From the NCBI RefSeq assembly GCF_954871325.1, contig NC_088775.1, forward strand, positions 52,801,561 to 52,865,560: 64,000 bases of DNA, read 5' to 3'. A program made the translations under genes and the position numbers. This stretch comes from Gordionus sp. m RMFG-2023 (lineage: Eukaryota > Nematomorpha > Gordioida > Chordodea > Parachordodidae). The notes below the pieces were generated by a model. That model was given only the letters and a program-made list of their open reading frames with translations. It was not told where the DNA came from and searched no databases. Numbering within the stretch: the stretch's first letter is position 1; each line of letters opens with the position of its first letter. Of the stretch, positions 22,287 through 33,808 are shown one piece after another.

Positions 22287-24502
22287 TGTTGATTAGTCTT
22301 ATATTTTAAATTTGAATATTTATTTATTTTTAAAATATATTAACGTTATATCATTTGAATATCTTATATTATTTAAATTGATTGTTTAATATATTCAATT
22401 AACTTTGTTTGATATTTTTTGTATAAATAGATTGTGATAGAAAAAAAAAGTTAGTTAATAAAATTTAAATATATATTACTAAAACAAATTTGCTTAACCA
22501 TACTTAAAATGGTGCCCCGGTTACGGTGGTACGTTTCTTCGTTTTTTAAAAAAAAAAAATATATAATAAAAGTTTAAAAATTAAAATTATATCCTTACCT
22601 TGAAAATAAAATAATCAAAGAATTTATCCGTTTTTTTTTGTCGATTTCTTTTGTAAAAATAAAAAGTAAAGGAATTACTTATCAAATTCGTCGTTCGATA
22701 TTGGAGATGATAAAAGGACATATAAAATTTTTTTGACTTTTCTTTTCGATAGTCAAAATTTTATCCAAATTTACAAAATTATAAAAGGTTAAAAAAAAAA
22801 AAGGAGAAATAAAATTTATTTAAAATAAAACCACAATTTAAATTTTCTTGTTTCTTTTATGGCGCCCCGTTACGATTTTGTAAAAAAAAAAGAAGAAAAT
22901 ATATAAAATTTGCCTAAAATTAAAATAAAAAAGTAAAACTTAAATTAAATTCGAAATTGTGATGACTACCTATTGATTTGACTACCTATTGTGATGACTA
23001 CCTATTGTGATGACTAGCTATTGATTTGACTACCTATTGTGATACTACCTATTGTGATGACTACCTATTGATTTGACTACCTATTGTGATGACTACCTAT
23101 TGTGATGACTATACCTATTGTGATGACTACCTATTGATTTGACTACCTATTGTGGTGACTACCTATTGTGACGATTGCTTAATCCATTGAGATGACTCTA
23201 TTTATATGACTACCTATTGTGGTGACTACCTATTGTGACGATTGCTTAATCCATTGAGATGACTCTATTTATATGACTACCTATTGTGATGACTACCTAT
23301 TGTGTTGATTGCTTAATCTATGGAGATGACCTAGAATCAAACCTTAGCACTTTCATGCAAAAAGCTTCTTTCTTCATGGTGTCCTGGCTCTGGAAGTGGG
23401 ACTGGAATATGATAACCAGCACCCCTAGAAAGAACCAATATGGAAGTTGGACGTTAGCAACTTTTCTAACCTACGAAAACGTATAGACTCACGCAACTCT
23501 AATAAACGATTTTATCAAACCTACGTGATAGAAACAAGCCTACGAGAACATTTGAGACTTATGCGCTAACCAAGAAGAAACCGAGTACAATCGAAACGGG
23601 AAAAACTTCTAGGACAACAAGCTCTCGATGACTGCTGAGAAGAAGCTTTGTTCTTTGTAGAAGAGGGGGAATGTTGATTAGTCTTATATTTTAAATTTGA
23701 ATATTTATTTATTTTTAAAATATATTAACGTTATATCATTTGAATATCTTATATAATTTAAATTGATTGTTTAATATATTCAATTAACTTTGTTTGATAT
23801 TTTTTGTATAAATAGATTGTGATAGAAAAAAGAAGTTAGTTATTAAAATATAAATTTATATTACTAAAACAAATTTGCTTACTTAAAATGGTGCCCAATA
23901 GGTAGTCACCACAATAGGTAGTCATATAAATAGAGTCATCTCAATGGATTAAGCAGTCACAATAGGTAGTCACCACAATAGGTAGTCATATAAATAGAGT
24001 CATCTCAATGGATTAAGCAATCGTCACAATAGGTAGTCACCACAATAGGTAGTCATATAAATAGAGAATAGAGTCATCTCAATGGATTAAGCAATCGTCA
24101 CAATAGGTAGTCAAATCAATAAATAAGGTAGTCATCACAATTTCGAATTTAATTTAATTTAATTTTTACTTTTTTATTTTAATTTTAGGCAAATTTTATA
24201 TATTTTCTTCTTTTTTTACAAAAACAACGGGGCGCCATGAAAGAAACAAGAAAATAATTAAGTTGTGTTTAGTTTTAAATAAATTTTAGTTTAAATAAAA
24301 TTTTTATCATCTCCAATATCGAACGACGAATTTTATAAGTAATTCCTTTACTTTTTATTTTTACAAAAGAAATCGACAAAAAAAAACGGATAAATTCTTT
24401 GATTATTTTATTTTCAAGGTAAGGATATAATTTTAATTTTTAAACTTTTATTATATATTTTTTTTAAAAAAAAAACGAAGAAACGTACCACCGTATTTAA
24501 AA
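22287..24502 (+). mobile_element. non-coding LTR retroelement fossil with an inverted internal duplication
   Basis: Two direct repeats of about 220 bp (22287-22509 and 23672-23888) start TGTTGATTAG and end TACTTAAAA. A primer-binding-like TGGTGCCCCGG follows the first and a purine tract AGAAGAGGGGG precedes the second. The internal part has no recognisable protein domain, so it is a short non-autonomous (TRIM-like) element. Downstream of the second repeat, 23889-24495 repeats the internal 5' region in inverted orientation. The whole insert is bounded by ATTAA (22282-22286 and 24503-24507). The repeats differ by about five substitutions and one short gap by eye, so it is rather young. Confidence 0.8.
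22960..23330. repeat. 16-bp tandem repeat inside the LTR element
   Basis: Repeated GATGACTACCTATTGT and GATTTGACTACCTATTGT units, with a longer TGACGATTGCTTAATCCATTG unit at the end. The inverted counterpart is at 23889-24140. Confidence 0.85.
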
Positions 24503-24509
24503 ATTAATG

Positions 24510-27330
24510 AGTAGGTTTAGAATCGAAAAATAGTAGAAAATTTGTAAGGCACATATTGCTTGCGTTATTGATCAAAATGTCTTCATTTTTGGTTTATACG
24601 TGTATATTTAGGTGTTAAACATTATCCTAAAAAATATTTTGAAAATATTATAATTTGACCGAATGCCAAGCTCAAAACCGACGACTTACGAAATATTCGA
24701 ATGACCAAATTTGGTATTAATATTATTTGGAAAATGATTTTTTGGTTTATTTATCTATAAATACGTGTAAATCATTATCCCAAAAAATATTTTAAAAATA
24801 TCGTTATTTGACCGATCACCGATTTGAAATCGAAATACTGCATTGCTGGCGTTATAAATGGGAAATTTTTTATTTTTAGTTTATACGTGTACATTAATGT
24901 GTTAAGCATTATCCTAAAAAATATTTTGAAAATATTATGATTTGGCCGAATACCAAGCTCAAACCCCACCACTTAATAAATAATTTTAATTGTAATAAAT
25001 TTTTAATGTTTTAAAAAAAATAATTTCAATATTACAAAAAATTATTCTTCCCTCCACCTCCGTCGAGATTACCTGAATGTTTGGTATTTTTCAATTTTAT
25101 GAAAATTTAAAATTCTAAAAATTTTTTAAAAATCATATTTTGGCATTTTTCTAAAGCTAAAATAAATGAAAAGTGAAAGTACGTAAAAAAATAATAAACA
25201 AATAAATAATAATTTCAAATATTAGCCATTAAAATTTAAAATTATTATATAATTATAAATCATATTGTTTTTAAAATGTCTGATTTCCTGCCATATTTAA
25301 TTTGTTAAGCTAAGGCCATGCTAGGCCCTTCTAATTGTCTTTATTTAAACTATATATCTACAATTTTAAAGTAAAGACGATTTATATAAACAATTATCAA
25401 TATAATACAATTGGTTACAATTTGGTAAGCTAAAATATGGCGGAGTTTACATTGTATATAAATCATGGCTTGTTACAAGTCGGAAATTTTTAAGGGTATC
25501 CCTGGTGAGATAAAAAGGTTATTAATTCAAGTTTGATAAAAAGAAATTTTATAACCTTGTATTGGCATTTATATGCATAGGACTTTATTTCTGCTAACCC
25601 GAGGAGGGTATCCTTAATATGTTTCCGACCCTAAGACAAGGGAAATCTATCGACTTTACAATGCTTAGCAAATAGATCTATCGATCATATATAGAGGCTT
25701 ATCGGCGCTTATAAAATTAAGTATTTGGGTTTGGCGGACTATTACCCCCTATATTGGTGTTTTATTTACAAAATATGTGTACTATATCAATTTATGATTG
25801 ATATATAATGTGTTAGTGCCAAAGGCTATCAAGTATTAAAGTGTATGTTATTGAGGGGGAGGTAAGACACATTCTTCCTGGTCAGGGGAGCGTTCCTCAT
25901 TACCCAAGAGTTCGTCCGATCCGACCATATTATTGCCTTCGGTTAGATTTAATGTATCATCGAACTAAACAAAAATGAACTTTTCAATTAATATTACTAA
26001 CAAATTTAATCGAATATTTAGTAAGTGGTCGGTTTTGAGAATGGCATTCCGTCAATCATGATATTTTCAAAATATTTTTTAGGATAATGCTTAATACCTT
26101 AAACCAAAATTAAAGAATTTTCATTGGATAACGCCAGCAATGCAGTATTTCGGTTTCAAACCTAGTTATCGGTCAAATCACGATATTTTTAAAAAAATTT
26201 TTGGGATAATGTTTTACACGTATTTATAGATATAAAAAACCAAAAATGAACATTTTCCAAATAATATTATCGGTCAAATCACAATATTTTCAAAAAATTA
26301 TTTAGGATAATGCTTAACACGTTATTGTTCACGTATAAACCAAAAATGAACATTTTCCAAATAATATTATCGGTCAAATCACAATATTTTCAAAAAATTA
26401 TTTAGGATAATGCTTAACACGTTATTGTTCACGTATAAACCAAAAATGAAGAATTTTCCATGGATAACGCCAGCAATGCAGTATTTAGTCAATGGCCCGG
26501 TTTCAACTGTCAAATCACGATATTTTTAAAATATTTTCTCGGATAATGATTTACACGTATTTATAGATAAATAAACCAAAAATGATCATTTTCCAAATAA
26601 TATTTATACCAAATTTGATCGAATATTTAGTAAGTGGTCGGTTTTGAGCTCGGCATTCGGTCAAATCATAATATTTTCAAAAATATTTTTTAGGATAATG
26701 TTTAACACCTAAATATACACGTATAAACATAAAATGAAGAATTTTCCATGTAAACGCCAGCAATGCAGTATTTCGGTTTCAAATCGGTTATCGGTCAAAT
26801 CACGATATTTTTAAAATATTTTTTGGGGTAATGTTTTACACGTATTTATAGATAAATAAACCAAAAATAAACATTTTCCAAATAAAATTGCTACTAAATT
26901 TGGTCAATCGAATATTTAGTAAGTAGTCGGTTTTGAGCTCGCCATTCTGTCAAAATTTGAAAAAATTATTTAGGATAATGCTTAACACGTTATTGTATAC
27001 GTATAAACCAAAAATAAAAAATTTTCCATGGATAACGCCAGAAATGCAGTATTTAGTCATTGGCCCGGTTTTAAATCGGTTAACTGTCAAATCATAATAT
27101 TTTTAAAATTTTCTGTGGGATAATGATTTACACGTATTTATAGATAAATAAACCAAAAATGATCATTTTCCAAATAATATTAATACCAAATTTGGTCGAT
27201 CGAATATTTAGTAAGTAGTCGGTTTTGAGCTCGGCATTCGGTCAAATCATAATAATTTCAAAATGTCTTTTAGGATAATGTTTAACACCTAAATATACAC
27301 GTATAAACCAAAAATGAAGAGATTTTGATC
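24510..27330. repeat. complex satellite inside the MULE-like element
   Basis: Modules such as GGTCAAATCACGATATTTT, GGATAATG-TTTACACGTAT, AACCAAAAATGAACATTTTCC and AACGCCAGCAATGCAGTATTT recur, in one orientation at 24510-24990 and in the other at 26020-27330. Composite units are about 280 bp. Some modules contain GCAGTATTTAGTCA, which is the terminal motif of the element itself (for example near 26476 and 27047). Confidence 0.8.
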
Positions 27331-27404
27331 AATAACGCCAGCAATATATGCCTTACAAATTTTCTACTATTTTTCGATTAAACCTACTCATTAATTAAAT
27401 GTCA

Positions 27405-27802
27405 AAGAAACCTATATTTTCAAATTTTTTTTAGGTTTTTCACATGTATTTTCACCCAAATATAAAAAAAGCGCTATCCAATAATTATTCTGGTTTCCTA
27501 AGAATATATTTTCTTATTTATGCATTTAACGCCCTCTTATCGATATATATTTGTTAAATTTTGCAATTGAAAAATAAAATTTAAGTTGTTATAAGCTAGT
27601 AAATATATTTTTTTTCCAATTATATTACGTAAAAATAGAATTATAAATTATTTGATATTTAATCTTAATTTTTTACTTAATAAAAAATATTTATGTACAT
27701 TAAAGAAAATGTTTATGAAAATTATTTAAAAATATATTATATAATCAAATTTTGATTAATTATGATTAATTGCTTTTTAGCAATGCAGTATTTAGTCATA
27801 CC
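27405..27802 (-). repeat. right terminal inverted repeat of the MULE-like element
   Basis: Inverted partner of 21861-22280. It ends TAGTCATACC next to the CTAAGTAAAC duplication. Across 27310-27400 it also preserves the sequence that was uninterrupted before the LTR element entered the left side. Confidence 0.9.
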
Positions 27803-27812
27803 CTAAGTAAAC

Positions 27813-28039
27813 AGAACCATAATTAACAGCGGGTATAGAATAATAACAAGTCTTCAACAATTGATAATATTCAGGAAAGTGATAAAAATTAGGAAATAAA
27901 TAATTTTCTGTACAGACTATTAAAAACATTTTGAAATTTAAACTAAAATATAACTTTATAACAGCGTGAGCTGTATTTTATATCTATAATGCTAAAGCCT
28001 AATTGGATTTGAACTAAAAGTTTTGTAGTTTTGTTTCAG
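27813..28039. other. spacer between the MULE-like element and a candidate exon
   Basis: No coding character. It ends with a pyrimidine-rich TTTTGTAGTTTTGTTTCAG that would serve as a splice acceptor for the next feature. Confidence 0.35.
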
Positions 28040-28116
28040 GATTGTTACATTTTGCCCCTCCTGAAGCCAATATATTCTAGAATAGTTGTAGCTTTGTTAA
28101 ACGAACTTCCCCAAAG
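28040..28116 (+). CDS. candidate internal exon of an unidentified host gene
   Basis: A 77-bp segment sits between a good acceptor (TTTTGTTTCAG) and a consensus donor (CCCAAAG|GTGAGT). Only one frame is open through it, encoding ILPLLKPIYSRIVVALLNEL. It is less AT-rich than its surroundings. I do not recognise the protein. If real, the hAT at 28168 landed 51 bp into the following intron. No convincing neighbouring exons were found, so this stays tentative. Confidence 0.3.
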
Positions 28117-28532
28117 GTGAGTGTTTTAGGACTCTATGTAAACTTGCATTTTCAAAATAATACTTATTAGAGAACTGCAAAGTAATTTTTTCGCAACCCG
28201 AGCCCGAATTTAAAATTTTTTTTTGTCCGAGCCCGACCCGAGCCCGAGCACACATTATTTAATCCAACCCGACCCGACCCGAGCCCGACCCGAATAAAAT
28301 TTTGCAATTTAAGTTTTAATATTATAATAACCAAAAAAAAATTTATGTGTATTTATTCAGTTCAGCCACCTTAAATAAAAGTTTATTTGACGGCCATAAT
28401 CTATTCAAGATATATATTAAGTTGCATTTTATTAAATTTGTAAAAAATATTATAAAACGATTAATATACAAGCGAATTTAAAAATTATAACGATTATATA
28501 ATAAGCATCATTTATGCGAATATAGATATGAT

Positions 28533-31101
28533 CAGTGACCCCTACACTTTTTGAGGGATAGAAGCAGAATACCCCCCTAAAGTACCCCCCCCCCCATTGT
28601 AAATTATTTTTTGACACCAATAAATTTCAAAAATAATTATTGCATCAATATTTATTATAATATAAATATAATGTAAAAAATATATGCTTTAAAAATATTA
28701 TTTTTAAATTAATAATTTAGATAAATTAGGGGAAGAGAAAGCAAAAGAATTTATAATTTCATCAATATTTAATTGTTTAAATAAATTATTTTCCATTGAT
28801 AAAATGGTTAAATTATTAAGAAATGGATCTTTCATGACACTACGAAGTCTTGTTTTAATTAGTTTAATTTTACTCATGACCCTTTCGCCAGTACATGATA
28901 GTAAGAATAGTTAATAAATATTTATATAAAATTGTTAAATTTGGGAAAGCAGAAAAATTTATAAGCAGACGATAAGGTAAAATAAATGAATAGTTTCTCC
29001 AGTCTTAATCATTCATCTCAAAATTATTATCATAATCAGAAGAAGCTAAATAATGTATTAGTAAAAATATTTTAATTAAATAAATTTACAATTTTCAGAA
29101 TCTGACAAATCTTCTTTAACCTCTAGGTCACTAGTAATAATTACGTCCCCCGTTTTAGCCATTTTATAAATATTTCTAAACATCAACATTTCCTCAAAAA
29201 CTTGACTTGTATTTAATTGATAAAATTCACAGATATCCTTGATATCATCTTTAACAATTGCCTTTTCCGCCATTCCCTTTGGGGTAAAAAATGATGTTTG
29301 ACTCACAAATTTTATCGATTCATCGTTAAATCTTTCACTAAACTGCATAATAATTAAATCAAGTGCAGCATAAAACACACTGACTTTAAAGCTAAAATAA
29401 AATATTATATTTAATGATGAAAGTATATATACCTCTCCTTTTTAGATTGTAATGTTTGAAGTCTTGAACTTTCAAAATCAAAAGGTAAATTTCTCTTCTT
29501 CATAAAATCTTGGGCCTTTGAAAAGACATCCAAAAATTCAGTGTTATTATCTATTTTAGGATTATAAAATAATAAAAGATAGTAATTTAAATTATACTTC
29601 TCATATTAATCAGGCAATCTTTTGCCAATTGAATTTGATTTATTGCAAACCCTATATCCTTCGAAATGGTTTGCAATTTTGTACAAGCCAAGCTAGTTAT
29701 CAACAATATCTTATCCAAAACACATAGTGATAAAATAAAATAAAATTTTTCTATTCTATAGACTATAGCACTAGCCATAGTGGAAGTGGCAGGATCTTCA
29801 GAATCCTTTATATTTGCCAAAGCTGCCCTCAAAGCATCATAAAGTAGGAAAAAATTTACAATCGCCTTATATGATGTTAGCCAGCTTCTATAAATATAAA
29901 ATAAACATTATATATCGAAACAATTAAGATAATATTACCGAGTGGTATTCTTGATGCGTAAAAATCTATGTGATTTTGTCAGTAAATCACTCTGACATGT
30001 TTTGAACACTTCATATCTTTTAACACCATTAAAATATACGTAAATTTCGTCTAATATTCCCAAGACATTTGGCAGCTCTTTTACTGATTGGCATAATTGA
30101 ACAACTATTAAATTTAATCGATGACAATAGCACCAAATAAAAGCTGCCTTTGGCGACTCCGCTCTAATCAAAACCTGCACTCCATTAATTCTTCCACTCA
30201 TGTTTGAGGCGCCATCATAGCTTTGCCCCACTAGGAATTCGAGGGGTAGATTCATGGAGCCAGGCTTGGATATTATATTCTCTTTAATATCGAGGCCCGT
30301 TGTATTTCCCGTACAATAAATGTCTATCAGCCTTTCAACGGGCTTAGGTGTCTCGCTATTTTCAACATATCTCACTATCAAAGCTATTGCTTCTGATTTC
30401 GATACATCATATGTGCCATCAACTATAATTGAATAGCACCTGTTGAATTCAATCTCCTTTTGAATTTTTTTTATAACCATATTTTTCATGGTTTCAATAA
30501 GAATATTTATGTTATTATATGATAACAGATTTGAATATAATTTAGATTTTAATCCCTTAATTTTTTTCTCACTTCTTATTTAATAAAAAAAATTATTTTG
30601 CTATTTGTCCAATTTTGAGAAATATTCTTAAAAGCCACTATTTCAAAGCTTTTCTTTATATCGTGAAAATTAAGCCCACCATTTCTTTTTATAATATGAT
30701 CTGTCCATTTATCATCTCTTATATTATGATATGTACAATATTTAATCAAGCATTTATATTTTTTTTGGTTAATATTTTTGGGCATATTTTGACAATGATC
30801 TAAAAATTATAAATGATTATATATAAGATTTAATATTTAAATTTTTACTATTCCCTTTGATAAAATTTTAATTTTGCGCCAAATCTTGAAAGTGGAAAAA
30901 TAATTTTATGATAAGAAATATCGGATAACAAACTAATTTGCTAAACATCGACCATAAAAATTTTTAAAATAAAAAATTAAAAAATTTTTTTTTAAATTTT
31001 AAAATAAAAAATAAAAGATTTAAAAAAAAAAAAGTACCCCCATAGAAATTTATAGAAGCAGTTGCTTCGGACCCCCCCCCCCCCCGTTGTAGGGGTCACT
31101 G
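28533..31101 (-). mobile_element. inner hAT element nested in the outer one
   Basis: Perfect 14-bp inverted ends CAGTGACCCCTACA and TGTAGGGGTCACTG, flanked by GATATGAT (28525-28532 and 31102-31109). The sister copy of the host element has the uninterrupted site with a single GATATGAT at 34137-34144. C-rich runs sit just inside both ends (about 28588 and 31074). It encodes a DUF4371-type transposase on the minus strand with recognisable introns. Confidence 0.95.
28762..30800 (-). pseudogene. DUF4371-type hAT transposase, nearly whole, multi-exon
   Basis: N-terminal part (about 30785-30576) resembles a TTF-type zinc finger: KNINQKKYKCLIKYC and DDKWTDHIIKRNGG. The core exon (30489-29935) has CYSIIVDGTYDVSKSEAIAL, with the catalytic-type D, then GQSYDGASNMSGRINGVQ and AAFIWCYCHRLNLIV. 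GT-AG introns follow with preserved frames: NTTR joins SWLTSYKAIVNF across 29937-29886, NMR joins NNNTEFLDVF, and SKKE joins SFKVSVFYAALD across 29421-29393. The C-terminus has KIKLIKTRLRSVMKDPFLNN and MENNLFKQLNIDEI (28885-28762). Near 28890 a frameshift separates LLTI from TGERVMSK, and a stop lies between KFI and that block unless a further intron is used. It is probably inactive but recently so. Confidence 0.8.
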
Positions 31102-31117
31102 GATATGATGTAAAAGT

Positions 31118-32680
31118 TAATAAATATATAAAAAATATAATGAACATATTATATTATATATTGACCTCATCAATATCATTATCAAAATTATCACAAAGTG
31201 AATAATTATGATATATAAATAAAGAGGCGTCCAGTTTATCTGGCTTTAAACGAGTCCTTCTCTCCTCAAAGGCCCTACCAGCAGCTGAAAACGCCCTTTC
31301 ACTGCTAGCCGACGAAGCAGGGATAGCCAGGAATTTAAGAGCTAAAATACTTAAATTTGGAAACTCATAATGGTTTGTTTTCCACTATTTTAAAATATTA
31401 TCGTCATCAACACATAATTTCGGATCTAGATATTTTTTTAGCTCGTCAACTTCGGCGCTAGCATCAGAATACGCATTGTCAGCCTCCCATAGAGAGAAGT
31501 CCAAAAACGTATCTACCACCTCTGTAGTTTCTTAAGAAAAAAATATTCAATAATAATATTAAGATATATATTTACATTATTATTTTTTAATAAATAATTT
31601 TATTATTAATTTAATAAACCTTTATTTACTAATCTATCGGTTGAGCACGAGTTAGATGGTGAGTTGTTTAAAGACTTTTGCTCAATCACATCTCTGTTGA
31701 TTTTCTCTGCATTAATCAACGTGTTGATATGTTGACACAAATCTTTATAATGTTCCCGGGATAACATTTTCATATCCCGAAATTTTGGGCACAAAAACGT
31801 CGAAATTTGGTGGACTAAATCTATTTTAAATTTATCCACAAATATTTCCCGGCATCTTAATGAAAGCTGGTTTAGCTGATAGTTAAAGCTAGGATTAGCT
31901 AAAAAACTCAATATTTTATGATAACATAAAATAACTTTGTGAATAGTAGGTTTTAAATCACTCTCAAGTTCATCACTCACAATTTTAAAAGGCGTCAGAA
32001 ACTTGATCAGATCCCTCATCATTTCAAAATCAATATTTTCAAGTCTAATCGACTCTCCTCTGGAATTGAGGATTTCCAATATGTCATTAAATTGATTAAA
32101 GATCGATTCAATCATATTCAACCTACTATTCCACCTAGTCTCAACACACATGTGGAGAGTTTTATCGAGGCGATTAACTAATCTAAAATGTAATGATATA
32201 TTTTAATAAAAAGTTAATTTAACATACCCACTCTGTTTCATAAACGTTACTAAACTTTTACAGTCATTAAAACATTGATTTATCTCCGAACAAGATTCAA
32301 TATTTTTGTTATCAAAAGTATTTCTCAATACTGTATTTAATAGATGAGAAGCACAATTTAAACGCTTATGATTTTCAAAAGCTTTAATCATATTAGCTCC
32401 TTGGTCGGTAATAATTGGAATTTCCGATAAATAGGCCCTGCTATATCCTGATACAAAGAATACATGGATTTTTATAATTTTTAATGAAATCATTACCTAA
32501 CAAGGTGAAATTTCTAATAATTTCCTTTTTGATATTTTCCCCTGTCTTTTTTTCCTCTTCAAATTTGCATGTAAACAATACAATTTTATTTAGTTTCCAA
32601 GAATCATTTATAAAATGAATTGTTAGAGTTACATATGATATTTTTTTATAATCAAAAGGTATAAGAATGTAGTGTTGCTT
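31118..32680 (-). pseudogene. BED-type hAT transposase, N-terminus missing
   Basis: Minus-strand blocks in order: PFDYKKISYVTLTIHFIN (32660-32610), KKTGENIKKEIIRNF, SEIPIITDQGANMIKAFENH and RLNCASHLLNTVLRNTF (32430-32310), then across a 45-bp GT-AG intron (32227-32183) to LVNRLDKT and CVETRWNSRLNMIESI (32150-32100), helices to 31606, and the C-terminal dimerisation region at 31530-31118. The sequence stops short upstream of 32680, so the BED finger and first part of the catalytic core are lost. In the C-terminal region a TAG replaces one of the two Trp codons (KWW) that the sister copy retains. Confidence 0.85.
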
Positions 32681-33558
32681 TCAACACTATATTATGATAA
32701 TAAAATTGATGTAACAACTGGTGAATTGTTAAAACCAGAAATTATCTCAAAATTTTACATATTTGATGATTAATATTTTTTTTGATATATGATATTTTTT
32801 TATAAAATTTATGTAATTATCATTATTCAACATTGATTTAATAAAATTTGAATTTTTTGAATAGTATTTAGTGATAATAAAATAATTAAAGGAAGTACTG
32901 AAAAAGAAAATTTTATTTCAGTAATTTTAGGAAAATTTGTCTAACTTTTTTTTGGAAGTAAATATTAATCTAAGATTTTGTATTTATTATCTCCAATATT
33001 TTTTAAATATATACTCAAAATTTTAGATCTCAATTTTTAATATGTTTTGAGATATATCTAATCAAAATTTGGGGTAAAATAGACCCCACCTTTGTAGTTA
33101 AGGGAGTTTTTTCTACCTTTGTAGTGAAGGGTTAAAACAAATGTTAAAAAAGACAATGTATAGGCTAGATAAATAATAAATAAAACTTACATAAAATATG
33201 TCTTATCTCGTAATTTACGAGAAACACAATTTAGTAATAAAATAGTTTGGTATCCGGTTGTTAGGTTTATAAAATAATAATTAATAATGACATGACATGT
33301 TAATATGATTGACATTTTAATCCTAAAATGTGATAAATATTAAATAATATGATTTTATAATTAATATTATAAATTATACTAACTATTTAAGATATTAATA
33401 TTATTATATATATTTTCGGGTCGGGTCGGGTTTTCGGGTCGGACAGCTTTTACAACCCGACCCGAGCCCGAACCCGAGAAATTTTTTTTTTGATGTCCGA
33501 ACCCGAGCCGAGCCGGGTCGGGTCGGGTCGGGCTACGGACAGCCCGTGCAGTTCTCTA

Positions 33559-33808
33559 ATACTTATATCGTGTAGTTTCTTTCTTTATATTATTAACGTG
33601 CTAATTATATGCTATAAACGTGTTTTTTATTTAATTCATTCGTATTTTTATAAATATCATCGATGCGCAACGTCATTAATTTCCTTTATAAAATTATAAT
33701 TTGCGCTTTTAATGAATTATCAGCAATGGTTGAATGAGCTTAGTTTTTGTTGGTTGTTTAACTTTAGCCACAATAACATGCATTGGATGGTATAAATCGT
33801 GCTCAAGG
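33559..33808. other. 242-bp host spacer between two hAT sister copies
   Basis: Bounded by the target duplications ATACTTAT (left) and GCTCAAGG (right). No supported gene. The two insertions of one family only about 240 bp apart suggest local re-insertion or a favoured site. Confidence 0.5.

Larger units (their letters stand above)
21860..27802. mobile_element. 5.9-kb non-autonomous MULE-like element with long TIRs
   Basis: Terminal inverted repeats of about 400 bp (21861-22280 and 27405-27802) begin GGTATGA(C/G)TAAATA and differ mainly by small gaps. Both ends are flanked by CTAAGTAAAC (21850-21859 and 27803-27812), a 9-10 bp duplication as made by Mutator-like transposases. Inside the TIRs are long arrays of a complex satellite (24510-24990 in one orientation, 26020-27330 in the other). 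A unique core of about 1 kb (25000-26000) has no coding character. A third, truncated copy of the end is at 54057-54352. An LTR element (22287-24502) inserted later into the left TIR side. No transposase is encoded. Confidence 0.85.
28168..33558 (-). mobile_element. outer hAT element (5.4 kb including a nested hAT)
   Basis: Ends are TAGAGAACTGCA and TGCAGTTCTCTA, a perfect 12-bp inverted repeat, flanked by ATACTTAT on both sides (28160-28167 and 33559-33566). Both ends carry clusters of GGGTCGG/CCGACCC and CCCGAGCCC repeats. The minus strand encodes a transposase lacking its N-terminal part. The element at 28533-31101 is inserted between its end and the transposase 3' region. Subtracting that insert and one duplication gives about 2.8 kb. 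A shorter sister copy lies at 33809-35347. Confidence 0.95.

Noticed and set aside
22960-23330. CRISPR-like look of regularly repeated ACTACCTATTGT units
   Set aside because: Units are contiguous tandem repeats without unique spacers, inside a eukaryotic LTR element.
23286-23486. 66-codon frame inside the LTR element as a retroelement protein
   Set aside because: No recognisable domain and it begins within tandem repeats; the element appears non-coding.
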